Shown here one piece after another: positions 6,702-14,093 of a DNA stretch of 41,988 nt. The stretch covers positions 1 to 41,988 of the IMG/VR virus record IMGVR_UViG_3300028590_000043. One strand, 5' to 3'. Made by a program: the position numbers and the translations under genes. How positions within the stretch are numbered: the first letter of the stretch is position 1; every line of letters begins with the position of its first letter. The stretch is from a virus. The notes beneath the pieces were generated by a model, which was given only the letters and a program-made list of their open reading frames with translations, had not been told where the DNA came from and did no database searches.

Positions 6702-6947
6702 ATGAGCGAGCGGCCAATGCACCATAGCGGTTTGCCTGATTTGCATCCCGAGTGGCCAGAGATTTCGCTGGCGCCGAAGGACGGCTCTGTTGTGAGCGCC
6801 GTCGACCATGCCGGGAACCGCTTCACGTGCGCGTACCGCGACGGCGGCTGGAAGATCACCAGCCCTCGCGGTGGCATCGGCGTAGGCTCATTGCTGGAAG
6901 GCCAGCCGGTAAACGCTGTCCGATTTGAGCCTAGCGCAGGAGGGTGA
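6702..6947 (+). CDS. short DUF551-like phage protein, 81 aa
   Basis: Contains PEISLAPKDGSVVSAVD (about residues 19-35), the short form of the APKDG strand seen in DUF551-like proteins, then a CAYRDGGWKITSP segment typical of this group. Function unknown. ATG 6702 overlaps TGA 6703-6705, which is the stop of the restored frame of the preceding broken gene. It ends two bases before the convergent late-operon terminal gene. Confidence 0.7.
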   Translation: MSERPMHHSGLPDLHPEWPEISLAPKDGSVVSAVDHAGNRFTCAYRDGGWKITSPRGGIGVGSLLEGQPVNAVRFEPSAGG

Positions 6948-6949
6948 GG

Positions 6950-7162
6950 CTAGATCTCGCTGAAGTCGACTGGATCTAGCTTCCGCGGCGCGATGGCTGG
7001 TCCGACGATCCTCTGCATCACTATCTCAGCATGGTATCGACCGTCACCGAGCGGAATGCGCACGCTATAGCCTTCGCCTTCTAGGTTGACGCTGGCGAAG
7101 GCGTAGAACTCGCCCTCCTCGTACTTGATCGTCACGCCGGGGAGAGCGTCTAGGGTCTTCAT
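6950..7162 (-). CDS. small hypothetical protein at the end of the late operon, 70 aa
   Basis: ATGA overlap with the protease gene (7159-7162), so it is co-translated. A mostly beta-strand protein (VTIKYEEGEFYAFASVNLEG) with no signal peptide or membrane span. No family recognised. It is the last gene of the late transcript and faces the + strand accessory genes with a two-base gap. I see no terminator between them. Confidence 0.65.
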   Translation of the reverse strand: MKTLDALPGVTIKYEEGEFYAFASVNLEGEGYSVRIPLGDGRYHAEIVMQRIVGPAIAPRKLDPVDFSEI

Positions 7163-7797
7163 GCCCTGCCCATCAACTGGCAGATGGCTGAGCCAGGCAC
7201 AAAGAACCCCTGCCCTGTCAACCCATATTGCCAGATCATCACGCCCACGGTGATGCCGATAACGCTGCCTTGGGTGTCAACGACGGCGCCACCAGACTGT
7301 CCGGGGATGACGGCGGCATCAACCGGCACGACCTCACGCCAGACGGCCCACTTTCTGGCCGCTCCGTTCACCTGTCCGAAGGTGAAGACGAACTCCAGAT
7401 CCTGCGGATTGCCGTAGGCCTTGACGAGTTGGCCCACGTAGTTCTTGGCGCACGATAGCGGGGCGCTCTCGACGTAGGACGCACCGGGCAGGCGCAGCAG
7501 CGCGATATCGTATTCGGTGTTCGCCCACAGTACCTCGCCCGCCATCGTGCGATGCTCAGTATCGGTAACCGTCATGGTCTTGTTGGCCTGAACGACATGA
7601 GCGGCGGTCAGCACGTAGCCGTTGCCGATATGGACGCCCGAGCCGTGGCCCATGGGGTCGCTGACCTTGAGGAACGCCGACGCCATAGAGGGCGGCGGGC
7701 TGGCGGTGCTGACGATGCCGATATTGGCAGCAAACGGGGCGGCAATCAGGGCGCATAGCAGCACAGCCGCGACCGCTCCCACGAGGTGAAGGCGCAT
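7159..7797 (-). CDS. secreted trypsin-like serine protease, 212 aa
   Basis: A chymotrypsin-fold protease with the complete triad: His67 in VLTAAHVV, Asp97 in EYDIALLRL, Ser168 in IPGQSGGAV. The N-terminus (about residues 4-25) is a signal peptide or anchor (LVGAVAAVLLCALIAAPFAA), so the enzyme should act in the periplasm or outside. ATG 7797 has GGAG seven bases upstream; a start at 7833 would put extra residues before the signal. There is no PDZ domain. In a phage this could be a lysogenic-conversion factor or assist in lysis or entry; the sequence does not decide. Confidence 0.85.
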   Translation of the reverse strand: MRLHLVGAVAAVLLCALIAAPFAANIGIVSTASPPPSMASAFLKVSDPMGHGSGVHIGNGYVLTAAHVVQANKTMTVTDTEHRTMAGEVLWANTEYDIALLRLPGASYVESAPLSCAKNYVGQLVKAYGNPQDLEFVFTFGQVNGAARKWAVWREVVPVDAAVIPGQSGGAVVDTQGSVIGITVGVMIWQYGLTGQGFFVPGSAICQLMGRA

Positions 7798-7816
7798 GGG
7801 TATTCTCCAGAACTGG

Positions 7817-8959
7817 TTAGCTATTTTGGACAATCGCCACGCGGGAACGGCTGATTTCGCCGTCCATCTCGTGGAAGGTCAGGGAGTGTACCGACCGCTT
7901 GGAGACGAACCCGGCTCCGTGGCTGTAGGCGTCTTTGGCAGTCGGACTGTTGAAGCTCTCGACATCGACATCACCGAATTCGCGCGCGTTGAGCTTTTCG
8001 CGGTGATGGATATGACCCGTGAAGATCAGGCGGTGCTTGCTGGCGCCCCAATCCTCCGGGTGCCTCGAGGCCATGATCAGGGGGAGGTCTTTCATCTTGG
8101 CAATGTCGCCATGGGCGGCGCCAAGGAACACTTTGCCGAAGCGCCACCACCAGAAGCGGCCAGGGTCATCATCGACCTTCACGCGCGGATGCCCGTCGTA
8201 GCGGGCGGCAAGTGCCAGGGTGACAGCGATAGCCGACTGATCGTCGTGGTTGCCGGGGATGAGGCGCACCAACACCTGCTCATGCTTCTGCAGGGCTAGT
8301 TCGATGGTGTGCACGACCAGCTTGACGGCGGTCTGCAGCACCTTCGGGTAGCGCCCGTCTACGTCCAGCCGGTGCTTTGAGCGGCTGGTGACACCGTCGT
8401 AGTTGTCGCTATGGAGAAGATCGCCGAGCCCAAGCACAACGGCAGTGGACGACCGCGGCGAGGAGGCCACCAGCCGTTCCATCGACTGCCGTATATCTCG
8501 CTCAGCGATGCTGAGATCCCAGTCCTCACCGACTTCCCTGCCCCACGCCAATAGGCCAACATGCCAGTCGGCCAATGGGTAGACGGTCACCAGCTCGGCG
8601 TCGGCAACTTCAGGGGCGAATGTCGGCTCGGCTGAGCCTTGGTACTCATCGAAAGCGCCTTTGATGGCCTCGATGATTTGGTCCAAATCTGGACCATCGG
8701 TCTTGGTCTTGACCCACTGCTGACGGAGGCTGCCGTCTTGGTTGTAGAGCGTCGAAACGCCCTTGATCTGGTGGCCGGCGGGGGCTGAGTGGACAATCTC
8801 GTTGTCCAGCCCTGCCATGACGGCGCGCATGAACCGATGGTCGAAGGTGCCGGGCTTCATGCCCATGGCTTCGGCTGCCAGCTTTTTGCTGTAGCCATTC
8901 GCCTTGTACGCTTCGACTACTGCCCGCATGTCCTTTTCGGTTAGCGGAGGGGTGGGCAT
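7817..8959 (-). CDS. HTH + metallophosphoesterase protein, 380 aa
   Basis: The N-terminal 50 residues form a helix-turn-helix (SKKLAAEAMGMKPGTFDHRF). From about residue 124 comes a calcineurin-like phosphoesterase with its metal-binding motifs in order: DWH (131-133), GLGDLLHSDN (177-186), GNHD (236-239), an AHGD segment and GHIHH near the C-terminus. These proteins resemble SbcD-like nucleases and recur in phages of alphaproteobacteria. Substrate unknown, probably DNA or a nucleotide. A Trp-rich loop (FWWWRF) lies between the last motifs. ATG 8959 overlaps the previous stop; the frame to 9037 is not needed. Confidence 0.88.
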   Translation of the reverse strand: MPTPPLTEKDMRAVVEAYKANGYSKKLAAEAMGMKPGTFDHRFMRAVMAGLDNEIVHSAPAGHQIKGVSTLYNQDGSLRQQWVKTKTDGPDLDQIIEAIKGAFDEYQGSAEPTFAPEVADAELVTVYPLADWHVGLLAWGREVGEDWDLSIAERDIRQSMERLVASSPRSSTAVVLGLGDLLHSDNYDGVTSRSKHRLDVDGRYPKVLQTAVKLVVHTIELALQKHEQVLVRLIPGNHDDQSAIAVTLALAARYDGHPRVKVDDDPGRFWWWRFGKVFLGAAHGDIAKMKDLPLIMASRHPEDWGASKHRLIFTGHIHHREKLNAREFGDVDVESFNSPTAKDAYSHGAGFVSKRSVHSLTFHEMDGEISRSRVAIVQNS

Positions 8960-9228
8960 TAGCTGCCCTTCCACATGTTCAGGCCGCCGTTTACTAGCCA
9001 GACAACGGCCCCAAGCACTGCGGCTATGAAGAACCACCCGATCTTGGCTGCGGTGCCGTTCACGCCCCTGCGGAGGGAGCGAAGAAACATGAAATCGCGG
9101 CGGGCTTCATCGATGTGATCTGCGCCGTCGAGCCGTAGGCCGCTATCGGCCAGTTCCTCGCGAACTGCTTCTTTGACGACAAGGGCGAGCTGCGCCAGTT
9201 GCGAGGGAGAAAGAAACTCGTCGCTCAT
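8959..9228 (-). CDS. small single-span membrane protein, 89 aa
   Basis: The first 55 residues are soluble and helical (LSPSQLAQLALVVKEAVREE, then RRDFMFLRSLRRG). One transmembrane helix follows (about 62-82, IGWFFIAAVLGAVVWLVNG) with a short tail. The layout is known from rhizobial phage proteins near lysis genes and could be a holin partner or antiholin. Start ATG 9228 overlaps the stop of a 13-codon leader ORF (9225-9266), which has the strong ribosome site. Confidence 0.75.
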   Translation of the reverse strand: MSDEFLSPSQLAQLALVVKEAVREELADSGLRLDGADHIDEARRDFMFLRSLRRGVNGTAAKIGWFFIAAVLGAVVWLVNGGLNMWKGS

Positions 9229-9266
9229 TTACCGGCCTGCAATTGGTCACGTGCTGAAATGCGCAT
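9225..9266 (-). CDS. 13-codon leader peptide ORF
   Basis: On the minus strand AAGGAG (complement of 9276-9281) lies nine bases before an ATG that encodes MRISARDQLQAGK, and the stop overlaps the start of the 89-aa membrane protein gene (ATGA). The membrane gene has no ribosome site of its own, so the leader probably delivers ribosomes to it by translational coupling. Whether the peptide has any function of its own cannot be told. Its sequence resembles the first residues of Mop/TOBE domains, which I treat as chance. Confidence 0.45.
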   Translation of the reverse strand: MRISARDQLQAGK

Positions 9267-9304
9267 TAGGCTCGGCTCCTTGTTCGCGCGAGGGGTCGGG
9301 TTTA

Positions 9305-9338
9305 GGCAGGGATGGGCGTTCGCGCGCCTGTCCCTGCC
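9305..9338. other. strong GC-rich hairpin in the lysis region
   Basis: GGCAGGGA (9305-9312) and TCCCTGCC (9331-9338) form a perfect 8-bp stem around an 18-base loop that holds an inner GGCG/CGCC pairing. It lies just after the stop of the 100-aa membrane protein (9340). There is no T-run on either side, so it is not a classical terminator. It may stabilise a 3' end after RNA processing or cause pausing. Confidence 0.55.
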
Positions 9339-9339
9339 G

Positions 9340-9642
9340 CTATCGGTCGAATATGGTGGGGCGCTTCTTCCGCACGGGCGGGGCGGCATCTCGAGAGCCT
9401 GGCTTCAGATGCTCGTGCGGCTCAGGCGTTGGCTTTTTATGCCATATGGCAGCAATAACTGCGATCACTGCCAGCAGCGCGCCAACACCACCCTTCCAGC
9501 CGCCGATCTTGCTGGCGAGGGCGAAGAGGCCATTCATCGCGCCCCAGGCGAACAGAACGGCACCGGCCGCCAGCGCGGCATGGGCATACCACGGCCAACC
9601 GAGGAACCAGTTCCACACTGCCGATGTGATGAGGTCGCTCAT
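9340..9642 (-). CDS. multi-span membrane protein of the lysis cassette, 100 aa
   Basis: Two clear hydrophobic spans (about 18-40, and 50-67 with GGVGALLAVIAVIAAIW) plus a Trp-rich amphipathic start (WNWFLGWPWYAH), then a charged Pro/Lys/Arg-rich cytoplasmic tail. Small size, several spans and a charged tail near the endolysin are the usual marks of a holin or antiholin. I cannot assign it to a family. It overlaps the stop of the preceding gene (ATGA, 9639-9642). Confidence 0.7.
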   Translation of the reverse strand: MSDLITSAVWNWFLGWPWYAHAALAAGAVLFAWGAMNGLFALASKIGGWKGGVGALLAVIAVIAAIWHKKPTPEPHEHLKPGSRDAAPPVRKKRPTIFDR

Positions 9643-9860
9643 TTGGCCTCAACGTCCTTCGCCATCACCGCCGGGCGCGGGCGCATCCAAATGTTGAGCA
9701 GTAGCGCAGCGAGGAACACCCACTTTTGGTAACTGGGCGGAATGACCGCCAGCACCTCAGGAGCGTTCAGCAACTCAGGCAGCACGATCAGCGCTGCGGC
9801 GAGCAGGTTGACGACCCACGTGCGGAACCGAACGAGGGCTTCCCAGATCTTGTCGAGCAT
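9639..9860 (-). CDS. holin-like membrane protein, 73 aa
   Basis: An N-terminal RFRTWVVNLLAAALIVLPEL span (about 10-30) and a second span WVFLAALLLNIWMRP (about 46-60), with the RTW...N motif and a C-terminal charged tail. Phage proteins of this shape are often annotated as DUF7940-type holins. ATG 9860 overlaps the endolysin stop (TGATG), so translation is coupled to the endolysin. A start at 9872 would add four residues. Confidence 0.7.
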   Translation of the reverse strand: MLDKIWEALVRFRTWVVNLLAAALIVLPELLNAPEVLAVIPPSYQKWVFLAALLLNIWMRPRPAVMAKDVEAK

Positions 9861-10579
9861 CAGAACACCCATGCGAAGAAGTTGGCGACGTACTGCCAGG
9901 CCGTGGCAGCGGCGGATGCGATAACGACCGCAGCGAGGATGATGAAACCGATGATGCCGCGCGTGTTGCGGGGCTCTGTGGCGGGCGTTTGCGGCTCCGG
10001 GGCAGGAGTTGGTGCCGGATCAGGCTTGGGAGCCTCCATGGCCGGCCTGACGGACGCCAGCAGCGCTTCAAACTCTTTCGGGTCGGCGTGCGCCTTGTTG
10101 ACGCCGTCGCCGGCATAGTAGGACTGGCCCCGAGTGACGACGCGGTGAGCACCCTGCGTCGAGACCAGCACGGGAATGGATGCCCATTCCTTGGCTAGCT
10201 GGAGGGCATATGCCCCGACCGTCACCTGCCGGCTGACGAACGCCTGCCAGCCGCGGTTGTTGAGAAGCTGAAAGCCGAGCCGGTCCTGCACGTCCGGGGT
10301 GAACTTGGTCGATCCGGGGAGGCCAAGTTGCTCCACGAGTCCGAGCAGCGTCTTGCGGATGATCTGGTACTTCCCGGCAGCCGAGCCCTTCCAGTTCTTC
10401 GCCCAGGTCTTCTGCGCGGCCAGCAGCTCATCGATCGTGTACTCGGTGAGTGGCTTTGGCAGCTTGTCCTGCTTAAAGAAGACGATGACCTCGTAAGCCG
10501 AGGCGTCGGTGCGGTCAGTCTCGAGCAGCCCGATATAGTCGAGCAGCTTCGCCGCGCCGGGGGGCACGTTGGGGTTCAT
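9860..10579 (-). CDS. endolysin, lambda R-like lysozyme/transglycosylase fold, with C-terminal membrane anchor
   Basis: A 239-aa cell-wall lytic enzyme. Catalytic Glu20 lies in LDYIGLLE, as in the lambda R family (GH104-type). SAAGKYQIIRKTL at about 66-78 matches the AGRYQ...W segment of that family, and the later LNNRG and GQSYYAGDG segments also fit. After residue about 180 comes a Pro/Ala/Glu-rich linker (PDPAPTPAPEPQTP) and a transmembrane helix (about 211-232). A C-terminal tail anchor on an endolysin is unusual and would hold it on the inner membrane until the holin fires. ATG 10579 is chosen; the frame to 10654 has only an arginine-rich prefix. Confidence 0.88.
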   Translation of the reverse strand: MNPNVPPGAAKLLDYIGLLETDRTDASAYEVIVFFKQDKLPKPLTEYTIDELLAAQKTWAKNWKGSAAGKYQIIRKTLLGLVEQLGLPGSTKFTPDVQDRLGFQLLNNRGWQAFVSRQVTVGAYALQLAKEWASIPVLVSTQGAHRVVTRGQSYYAGDGVNKAHADPKEFEALLASVRPAMEAPKPDPAPTPAPEPQTPATEPRNTRGIIGFIILAAVVIASAAATAWQYVANFFAWVF

Positions 10580-10596
10580 GAGTGGATCTTTCCGGG

Positions 10597-10764
10597 TCAG
10601 ATGAGGAACAGCAGGAAGCCGAGGACAGCGACGGCGAAGCCGACAGCGCCCCACAGCGGATTGGGAACGAGATCACCCGGGCGAACGAACAGCCGCTCCA
10701 CCAGGTAGCGCCCAAGCACAACGAGGCCGCCGGCCAGTGCCAGCGTGCCGACAACGATGGACAT
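10597..10764 (-). CDS. small two-span membrane protein, holin candidate, 55 aa
   Basis: A short gene easy to miss. Minus-strand AGGAG lies six bases before ATG 10764. The protein starts MSIVVGTLALAGGLVVLG (span 1), has a charged loop RYLVERLFVRPGD, and ends with PLWGAVGFAVAVLGFLLFLI (span 2). Location just before the endolysin and the two-helix topology suggest a class II holin or antiholin. It is one of four membrane proteins around the endolysin, so which one is the holin is open. Confidence 0.7.
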   Translation of the reverse strand: MSIVVGTLALAGGLVVLGRYLVERLFVRPGDLVPNPLWGAVGFAVAVLGFLLFLI

Positions 10765-10778
10765 GGAGGGCTCCTAGG

Positions 10779-11159
10779 TTAGGTGCGCATCTTGGCTTTG
10801 AGCGCAGTGGTGAACTGCGTCATGGTGTAGGCAGTAAGGCCGGCACGGACGCGGAGCGCGTTGATCTCTTGGAAGGTCAGCAGAGCCAAAGCTCGGAATA
10901 CCGATCCCTCCTCTGCGAGAGCGGCGTTGAGCGCGCCTTGATCGAACGAGGCGGGGTCAATTGGCGAGTCGGCGGCCGCAATCGGGAAAGTGGGGTTCTG
11001 AGCCCACCACTCCTGAAGTTCTGGGCCAAGACCCTCTTTATCCCCGGGGCGATAGCCAAACGGCATATCCATAGCGACGCCGTCGACTTCGGCACGGATA
11101 AGCATGTCGATGTTGCCTGAGATATGATGCTTGGCGCTGTAGACGCTGATGAGCTTCAT
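10779..11159 (-). CDS. hypothetical virion-region protein, 126 aa
   Basis: Overlaps the preceding fibre gene by ATGA (11156-11159). Begins with a beta-rich part (MKLISVYSAKHHISGNIDML, then VDGVAMDMPFGYRPGD) and ends with helices (RALALLTFQEINALRVRAGL). Small proteins directly after tail-fibre genes are often fibre assembly chaperones, and this layout would fit, but there is no sequence motif to prove it. Confidence 0.6.
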   Translation of the reverse strand: MKLISVYSAKHHISGNIDMLIRAEVDGVAMDMPFGYRPGDKEGLGPELQEWWAQNPTFPIAAADSPIDPASFDQGALNAALAEEGSVFRALALLTFQEINALRVRAGLTAYTMTQFTTALKAKMRT

Positions 11160-12043
11160 GCCGTCCTCGTCCAGTATCCAAACGCGATCGATCCATCCGA
11201 GTCCTGCGTTACCCCGCTGTCATTTCTCCATGTCCCCGTCTGCGTCGCGCCGCCACTGTTTAACTTCTGGCCCAGCCCAATAGAGTCGGCTATCGCCAGC
11301 CTGAGATTGGATCCTGAAGTCGTGTTGCCGGCGGTGACGGCTGTCGTGCTTACGTAGCAGCAGAATGCTAGTGACCCGACCGCGAGGCTGCTGCCGGTGG
11401 GAACCGGCTGACCGCTGCCACCCGCAGCGTCCAGCGTTGTGCCTGTAATGGTGAGGTTGGTGCCCATCGTCAGCCAGGCGAAGGCGCCGGCCGAGTCATC
11501 CCAGAACGCGACACGATCGGCGTTCGGGTCGGTCAGCGCCTCGATCCCGAGGAACGACAGGTTCAGGTTCGTGCCGGAGATTGCTAACCCTGTATTTGGA
11601 GCTAGCCACGTCACAGCCCCAGCACTGTCGTCCCAGAACATGATGCGGTCGGCGTTCGGGTCAGTGAGCGAGGCGCCAGTGCCGCCGTCCGCGAGGGAAA
11701 CGTCCTGCCCGCCCGTGATGTAGAGCGTGCCGGTGATATCCTGAAAGGTCGCGGTCTTGTCGGACGCAATGGATGACGGGGCGGAGAGAACTATCTTGTT
11801 CGTGCCGTTGTCCGTGTCCTCGGCAAAGTCCAGCGTCGCCGGCCCGGCAGCCGTAGCTGGATGGAACTGCGGCACGCCACCGAACTCGCTGTTATCTATC
11901 CCCGTCGCGATCTGCGCCATCATGGTCCGAATGGCGTTGTTCACGTCACGGGGGCGCATGCTGTTCTCAGCAAGGTCAACGCCGCCAACATCAGTGTTGT
12001 TGGCTGGCGTCGTATCCCACGAGGAAACGTCGTTCTTGGGCAT
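11156..12043 (-). CDS. tail fibre protein 2, 295 aa
   Basis: Residues 8-46 (SWDTTPANNTDVGGVDLAEN, then VNNAIRTMMAQI) are nearly the same as the start of the fibre at 13398-14093, which marks a shared virion-attachment domain. The middle holds two copies of a repeat with NADRxxFWDDSAGAxxWL separated by ISGTNLNLSFLG/ITGTTLDA segments, a pattern seen in trimeric fibre shafts. The C-terminal 100 residues form the probable receptor-binding tip. ATG 12043 lies 13 bases after an intrinsic terminator (12056-12080). Confidence 0.85.
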   Translation of the reverse strand: MPKNDVSSWDTTPANNTDVGGVDLAENSMRPRDVNNAIRTMMAQIATGIDNSEFGGVPQFHPATAAGPATLDFAEDTDNGTNKIVLSAPSSIASDKTATFQDITGTLYITGGQDVSLADGGTGASLTDPNADRIMFWDDSAGAVTWLAPNTGLAISGTNLNLSFLGIEALTDPNADRVAFWDDSAGAFAWLTMGTNLTITGTTLDAAGGSGQPVPTGSSLAVGSLAFCCYVSTTAVTAGNTTSGSNLRLAIADSIGLGQKLNSGGATQTGTWRNDSGVTQDSDGSIAFGYWTRTA

Positions 12044-12055
12044 TGGTCACCATGC

Positions 12056-12080
12056 AAAGAAAAAGCCCGCCGAAGCGGGC
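12056..12080 (-). terminator. intrinsic terminator before fibre gene 2
   Basis: On the minus strand GCCCGC-TTCG-GCGGGC (complement of 12065-12080) is followed by a T-rich run TTTTTCTTT (complement of 12056-12064). A perfect 6-bp GC stem with a stable TTCG loop makes this a strong terminator. It ends just before the start of the fibre gene at 12043, inside the late transcript, so downstream lysis genes need readthrough, antitermination or a new promoter. Confidence 0.85.
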
Positions 12081-12111
12081 CTAGTATGAACAGATGGGTT
12101 GTCTTGGCGTC

Positions 12112-12540
12112 CTAGCGAGGATCTTCGGCCATTCGGCGAAGCACGCTGCTCACGCCCTTTCGGCGACTGTGGTAGGCCGGGCCTGACTGATACAGTGGAT
12201 GCTGCCATAGAAGTGGTGGTAGGTGCGCGCGCTCATGCCAAAGGGTGCACAATTGCTCTGCCTTGCTGTAGTCGGTGTTGATGTAGATGTACCAATCACC
12301 GGGACGCTCCTCGACCGCACAGCCGAGCGACGTGCGGTTCGCCGGGGCCCACGCAACCCCACATAAGTCTCTGATGATGTCGCCGGGGAAATCCAGAACA
12401 TAGTAGTTAACATTAGGGAGCGTCCCCACCATCTCTGGTGGTGGCATTATCCCCCCCACGCATCCGCGATCCCAAGCTTGAGCTGGCGCGGCAATGAGCA
12501 ACAGAGTTAAGGAGATCGCCGAACGTATCATGCCCAGCAT
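12112..12540 (-). CDS. secreted zincin-like metallopeptidase candidate, 142 aa
   Basis: The N-terminal signal peptide ends at about Ala22 (LTLLLIAAPAQA). WHERAHL at 101-107 contains the HExxH zinc motif (His102, Glu103, His106), and WQHPLY about 10 residues later could supply a third ligand. Short phage proteins with HExxH...H are common next to appendage genes in phages of this type. Six cysteines suggest periplasmic folding. Start ATG 12540 or 12531; neither has a strong ribosome site. Activity is inferred from the motif only. Confidence 0.7.
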   Translation of the reverse strand: MLGMIRSAISLTLLLIAAPAQAWDRGCVGGIMPPPEMVGTLPNVNYYVLDFPGDIIRDLCGVAWAPANRTSLGCAVEERPGDWYIYINTDYSKAEQLCTLWHERAHLPPLLWQHPLYQSGPAYHSRRKGVSSVLRRMAEDPR

Positions 12541-12564
12541 AATACCCGCAGATGACGCGCCACA

Positions 12565-13398
12565 CTAGAGTCCGAACTTACCTTTCCTGGCATTGTACAG
12601 ACTGTCGACTTCAGACTGGCTGAGGGCGCGGTTCCAGACTGACAACTCCGCGATACGCGACCCATTATCCGGCAAATAGTTGGTATCCGTATCGACGCCA
12701 GTTCCGGTGCTGTTCGGGGTGCTCCAGATCGCCATACCAAAGTTTGGGGCCGAGCTTGACGGACTCACATATGAATCAGACGACATTAGATGCTGTGTAC
12801 TATTCAGACACACAAAAGAGGTGCCGGTGCCCTCCGCAAACGATGCCGCCACAAAGACCCATTGCCCTGTCGGAACATACCCGCTTGCGGAGCTTGAAAA
12901 GACTTGTATCGGCTGGGCCCCACCCCGCGACATCTGAACACCAACCTTGCCAGTGCCAGGGTCCACTAGCGCGTTCGTTCCCACTTGGTTGTTGCCATAG
13001 AAATTGCAGACAATGAACAACGGTTCGGTGGACCCGCTGGCTATATAAATCCAACCAGCAACGGTGTAAGTAGCGCCATCCTTGTGCCAGTTGGCCGGGA
13101 AAGAGTGTTTCGCGGTGTTCCAGAAAGCGTCGTTGCCGTCGCTCGAAAAGTACTCCGAAGAGGACTGTCTCCCGGCTACACCATTGAACGTTGGGTCATT
13201 CGACTCTGAGCCGCTGCCAGAGCCGCGATAGAAATGATTGCTATTTCCAGATACATCCGACCAAGTTTGCCCTGAGGTATAAGAGCTTGCGTCCCCAGCA
13301 TCTAGGCAAAGCTGCAGACTGCTTGTCAAACTCAACGACGAGATGGCGTCGATCAGGTTCGGTGTTCCGAACATAAAAGGCGAGCCAAGAATGATCAT
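12565..13398 (-). CDS. LamG/ConA-like jelly-roll appendage protein, 277 aa
   Basis: A secreted-protein-like composition rich in Ser, Gly and aromatic residues. Residues 20-70 (LQLCLDAGDASSYTSGQTW, then WSDVSGNSNHF) and 115-260 (TVAGWIYI, WVFVAASF, IAELSVWNRALSQSEV) match the conserved strands of Laminin-G-like domains, ending with the typical ALSxxEVxxLY helix. In a tail region such a domain would bind surface glycans. ATG 13398 overlaps the stop of the fibre gene (TGATG), so the two are made together and may form one appendage. Confidence 0.8.
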   Translation of the reverse strand: MIILGSPFMFGTPNLIDAISSLSLTSSLQLCLDAGDASSYTSGQTWSDVSGNSNHFYRGSGSGSESNDPTFNGVAGRQSSSEYFSSDGNDAFWNTAKHSFPANWHKDGATYTVAGWIYIASGSTEPLFIVCNFYGNNQVGTNALVDPGTGKVGVQMSRGGAQPIQVFSSSASGYVPTGQWVFVAASFAEGTGTSFVCLNSTQHLMSSDSYVSPSSSAPNFGMAIWSTPNSTGTGVDTDTNYLPDNGSRIAELSVWNRALSQSEVDSLYNARKGKFGL

Positions 13399-14093
13399 CA
13401 GCTCGCCTTGTACCCGATGAGGTAGACCCAGGCGCCCTTAGCGCCGGTGCCGGCCACGTCGATGTCGATGGTGATTTCAGCGTCATCAGCCAGCGCACTA
13501 TCCGAGATCACCGCCGCCGTCGCCGCCGTCGTGCTTGTCTTCTCATTGGCGTCGATAGTTAGCTTGGTTGAAAGGATGGTCGAACCGCCCTCGTTGATAT
13601 CAAAGGTGGGGATGCCGGAACTGGATGCGGTCGAAAGCGAGGCGCGAACAGCGGTCAGCGTGAACGCATACGGCATGCGGAACGTCACCTTGGCCGTGCC
13701 TGTGGTGATTGCCGTGGTCGTATCGCTGACTGGAATGCCGATGACTTCGGTGTCCGTCGTCCACTCCGGGGCCGTGGCACCAGAGTTCATGCGATACTTC
13801 TGGAACGCTGTCCCCTTTGCCAGCTTGCTCAGCGTCGTCGTACCAGAGGCATAGATCGTGTCGCCGGCCGTGTAGCTCGAGATGTTCGTGCCGCCGTCAG
13901 CAACGGCCACGTCGGTACCGCCGGGAGAGTAAGCCGAGGACGCAAACCCAGCCGACTTAATCTGAGCCATCATCTCGCGGATGGCGTTGTTGACCGATGA
14001 CGGCAGCATCACGCCTTCAGCAAGCGAGATACCGCCGATGTCAGTGTTATTGGCTGCTGTGGTGTCCCAATCCGAGACTTGGGTTTTGGGCAT
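13398..14093 (-). CDS. tail fibre protein 1, 231 aa
   Basis: Starts MPKTQVSDWDTTAANNTDIG and shares its first 45 residues with the fibre at 11156-12043. The rest is beta-rich: a GGTNISSYTAGDTIYAS segment, then a C-terminal domain (about 110-231) with RMPYAFTLTAVRASLSTA and STKLTIDANEKTS, of a type found at the end of many phage fibres. ATG 14093 overlaps the stop of the preceding gene (TAATG). The upstream extension to 14162 is a Trp/Arg-rich shadow. Confidence 0.85.
   Translation of the reverse strand: MPKTQVSDWDTTAANNTDIGGISLAEGVMLPSSVNNAIREMMAQIKSAGFASSAYSPGGTDVAVADGGTNISSYTAGDTIYASGTTTLSKLAKGTAFQKYRMNSGATAPEWTTDTEVIGIPVSDTTTAITTGTAKVTFRMPYAFTLTAVRASLSTASSSGIPTFDINEGGSTILSTKLTIDANEKTSTTAATAAVISDSALADDAEITIDIDVAGTGAKGAWVYLIGYKAS

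Noticed and set aside
9225-9266. Remnant of a molybdate-binding Mop/TOBE domain (MRISARDQLQAGK)
   Set aside because: The likeness covers only about eleven residues and the frame after the stop does not continue the domain. The ribosome-site and coupling explanation is simpler.
11156-14093. Diversity-generating retroelement acting on the duplicated fibres
   Set aside because: No reverse transcriptase gene and no template repeat with adenine-specific changes were found. The shared part is the N-terminal attachment domain, not a variable C-terminal region.
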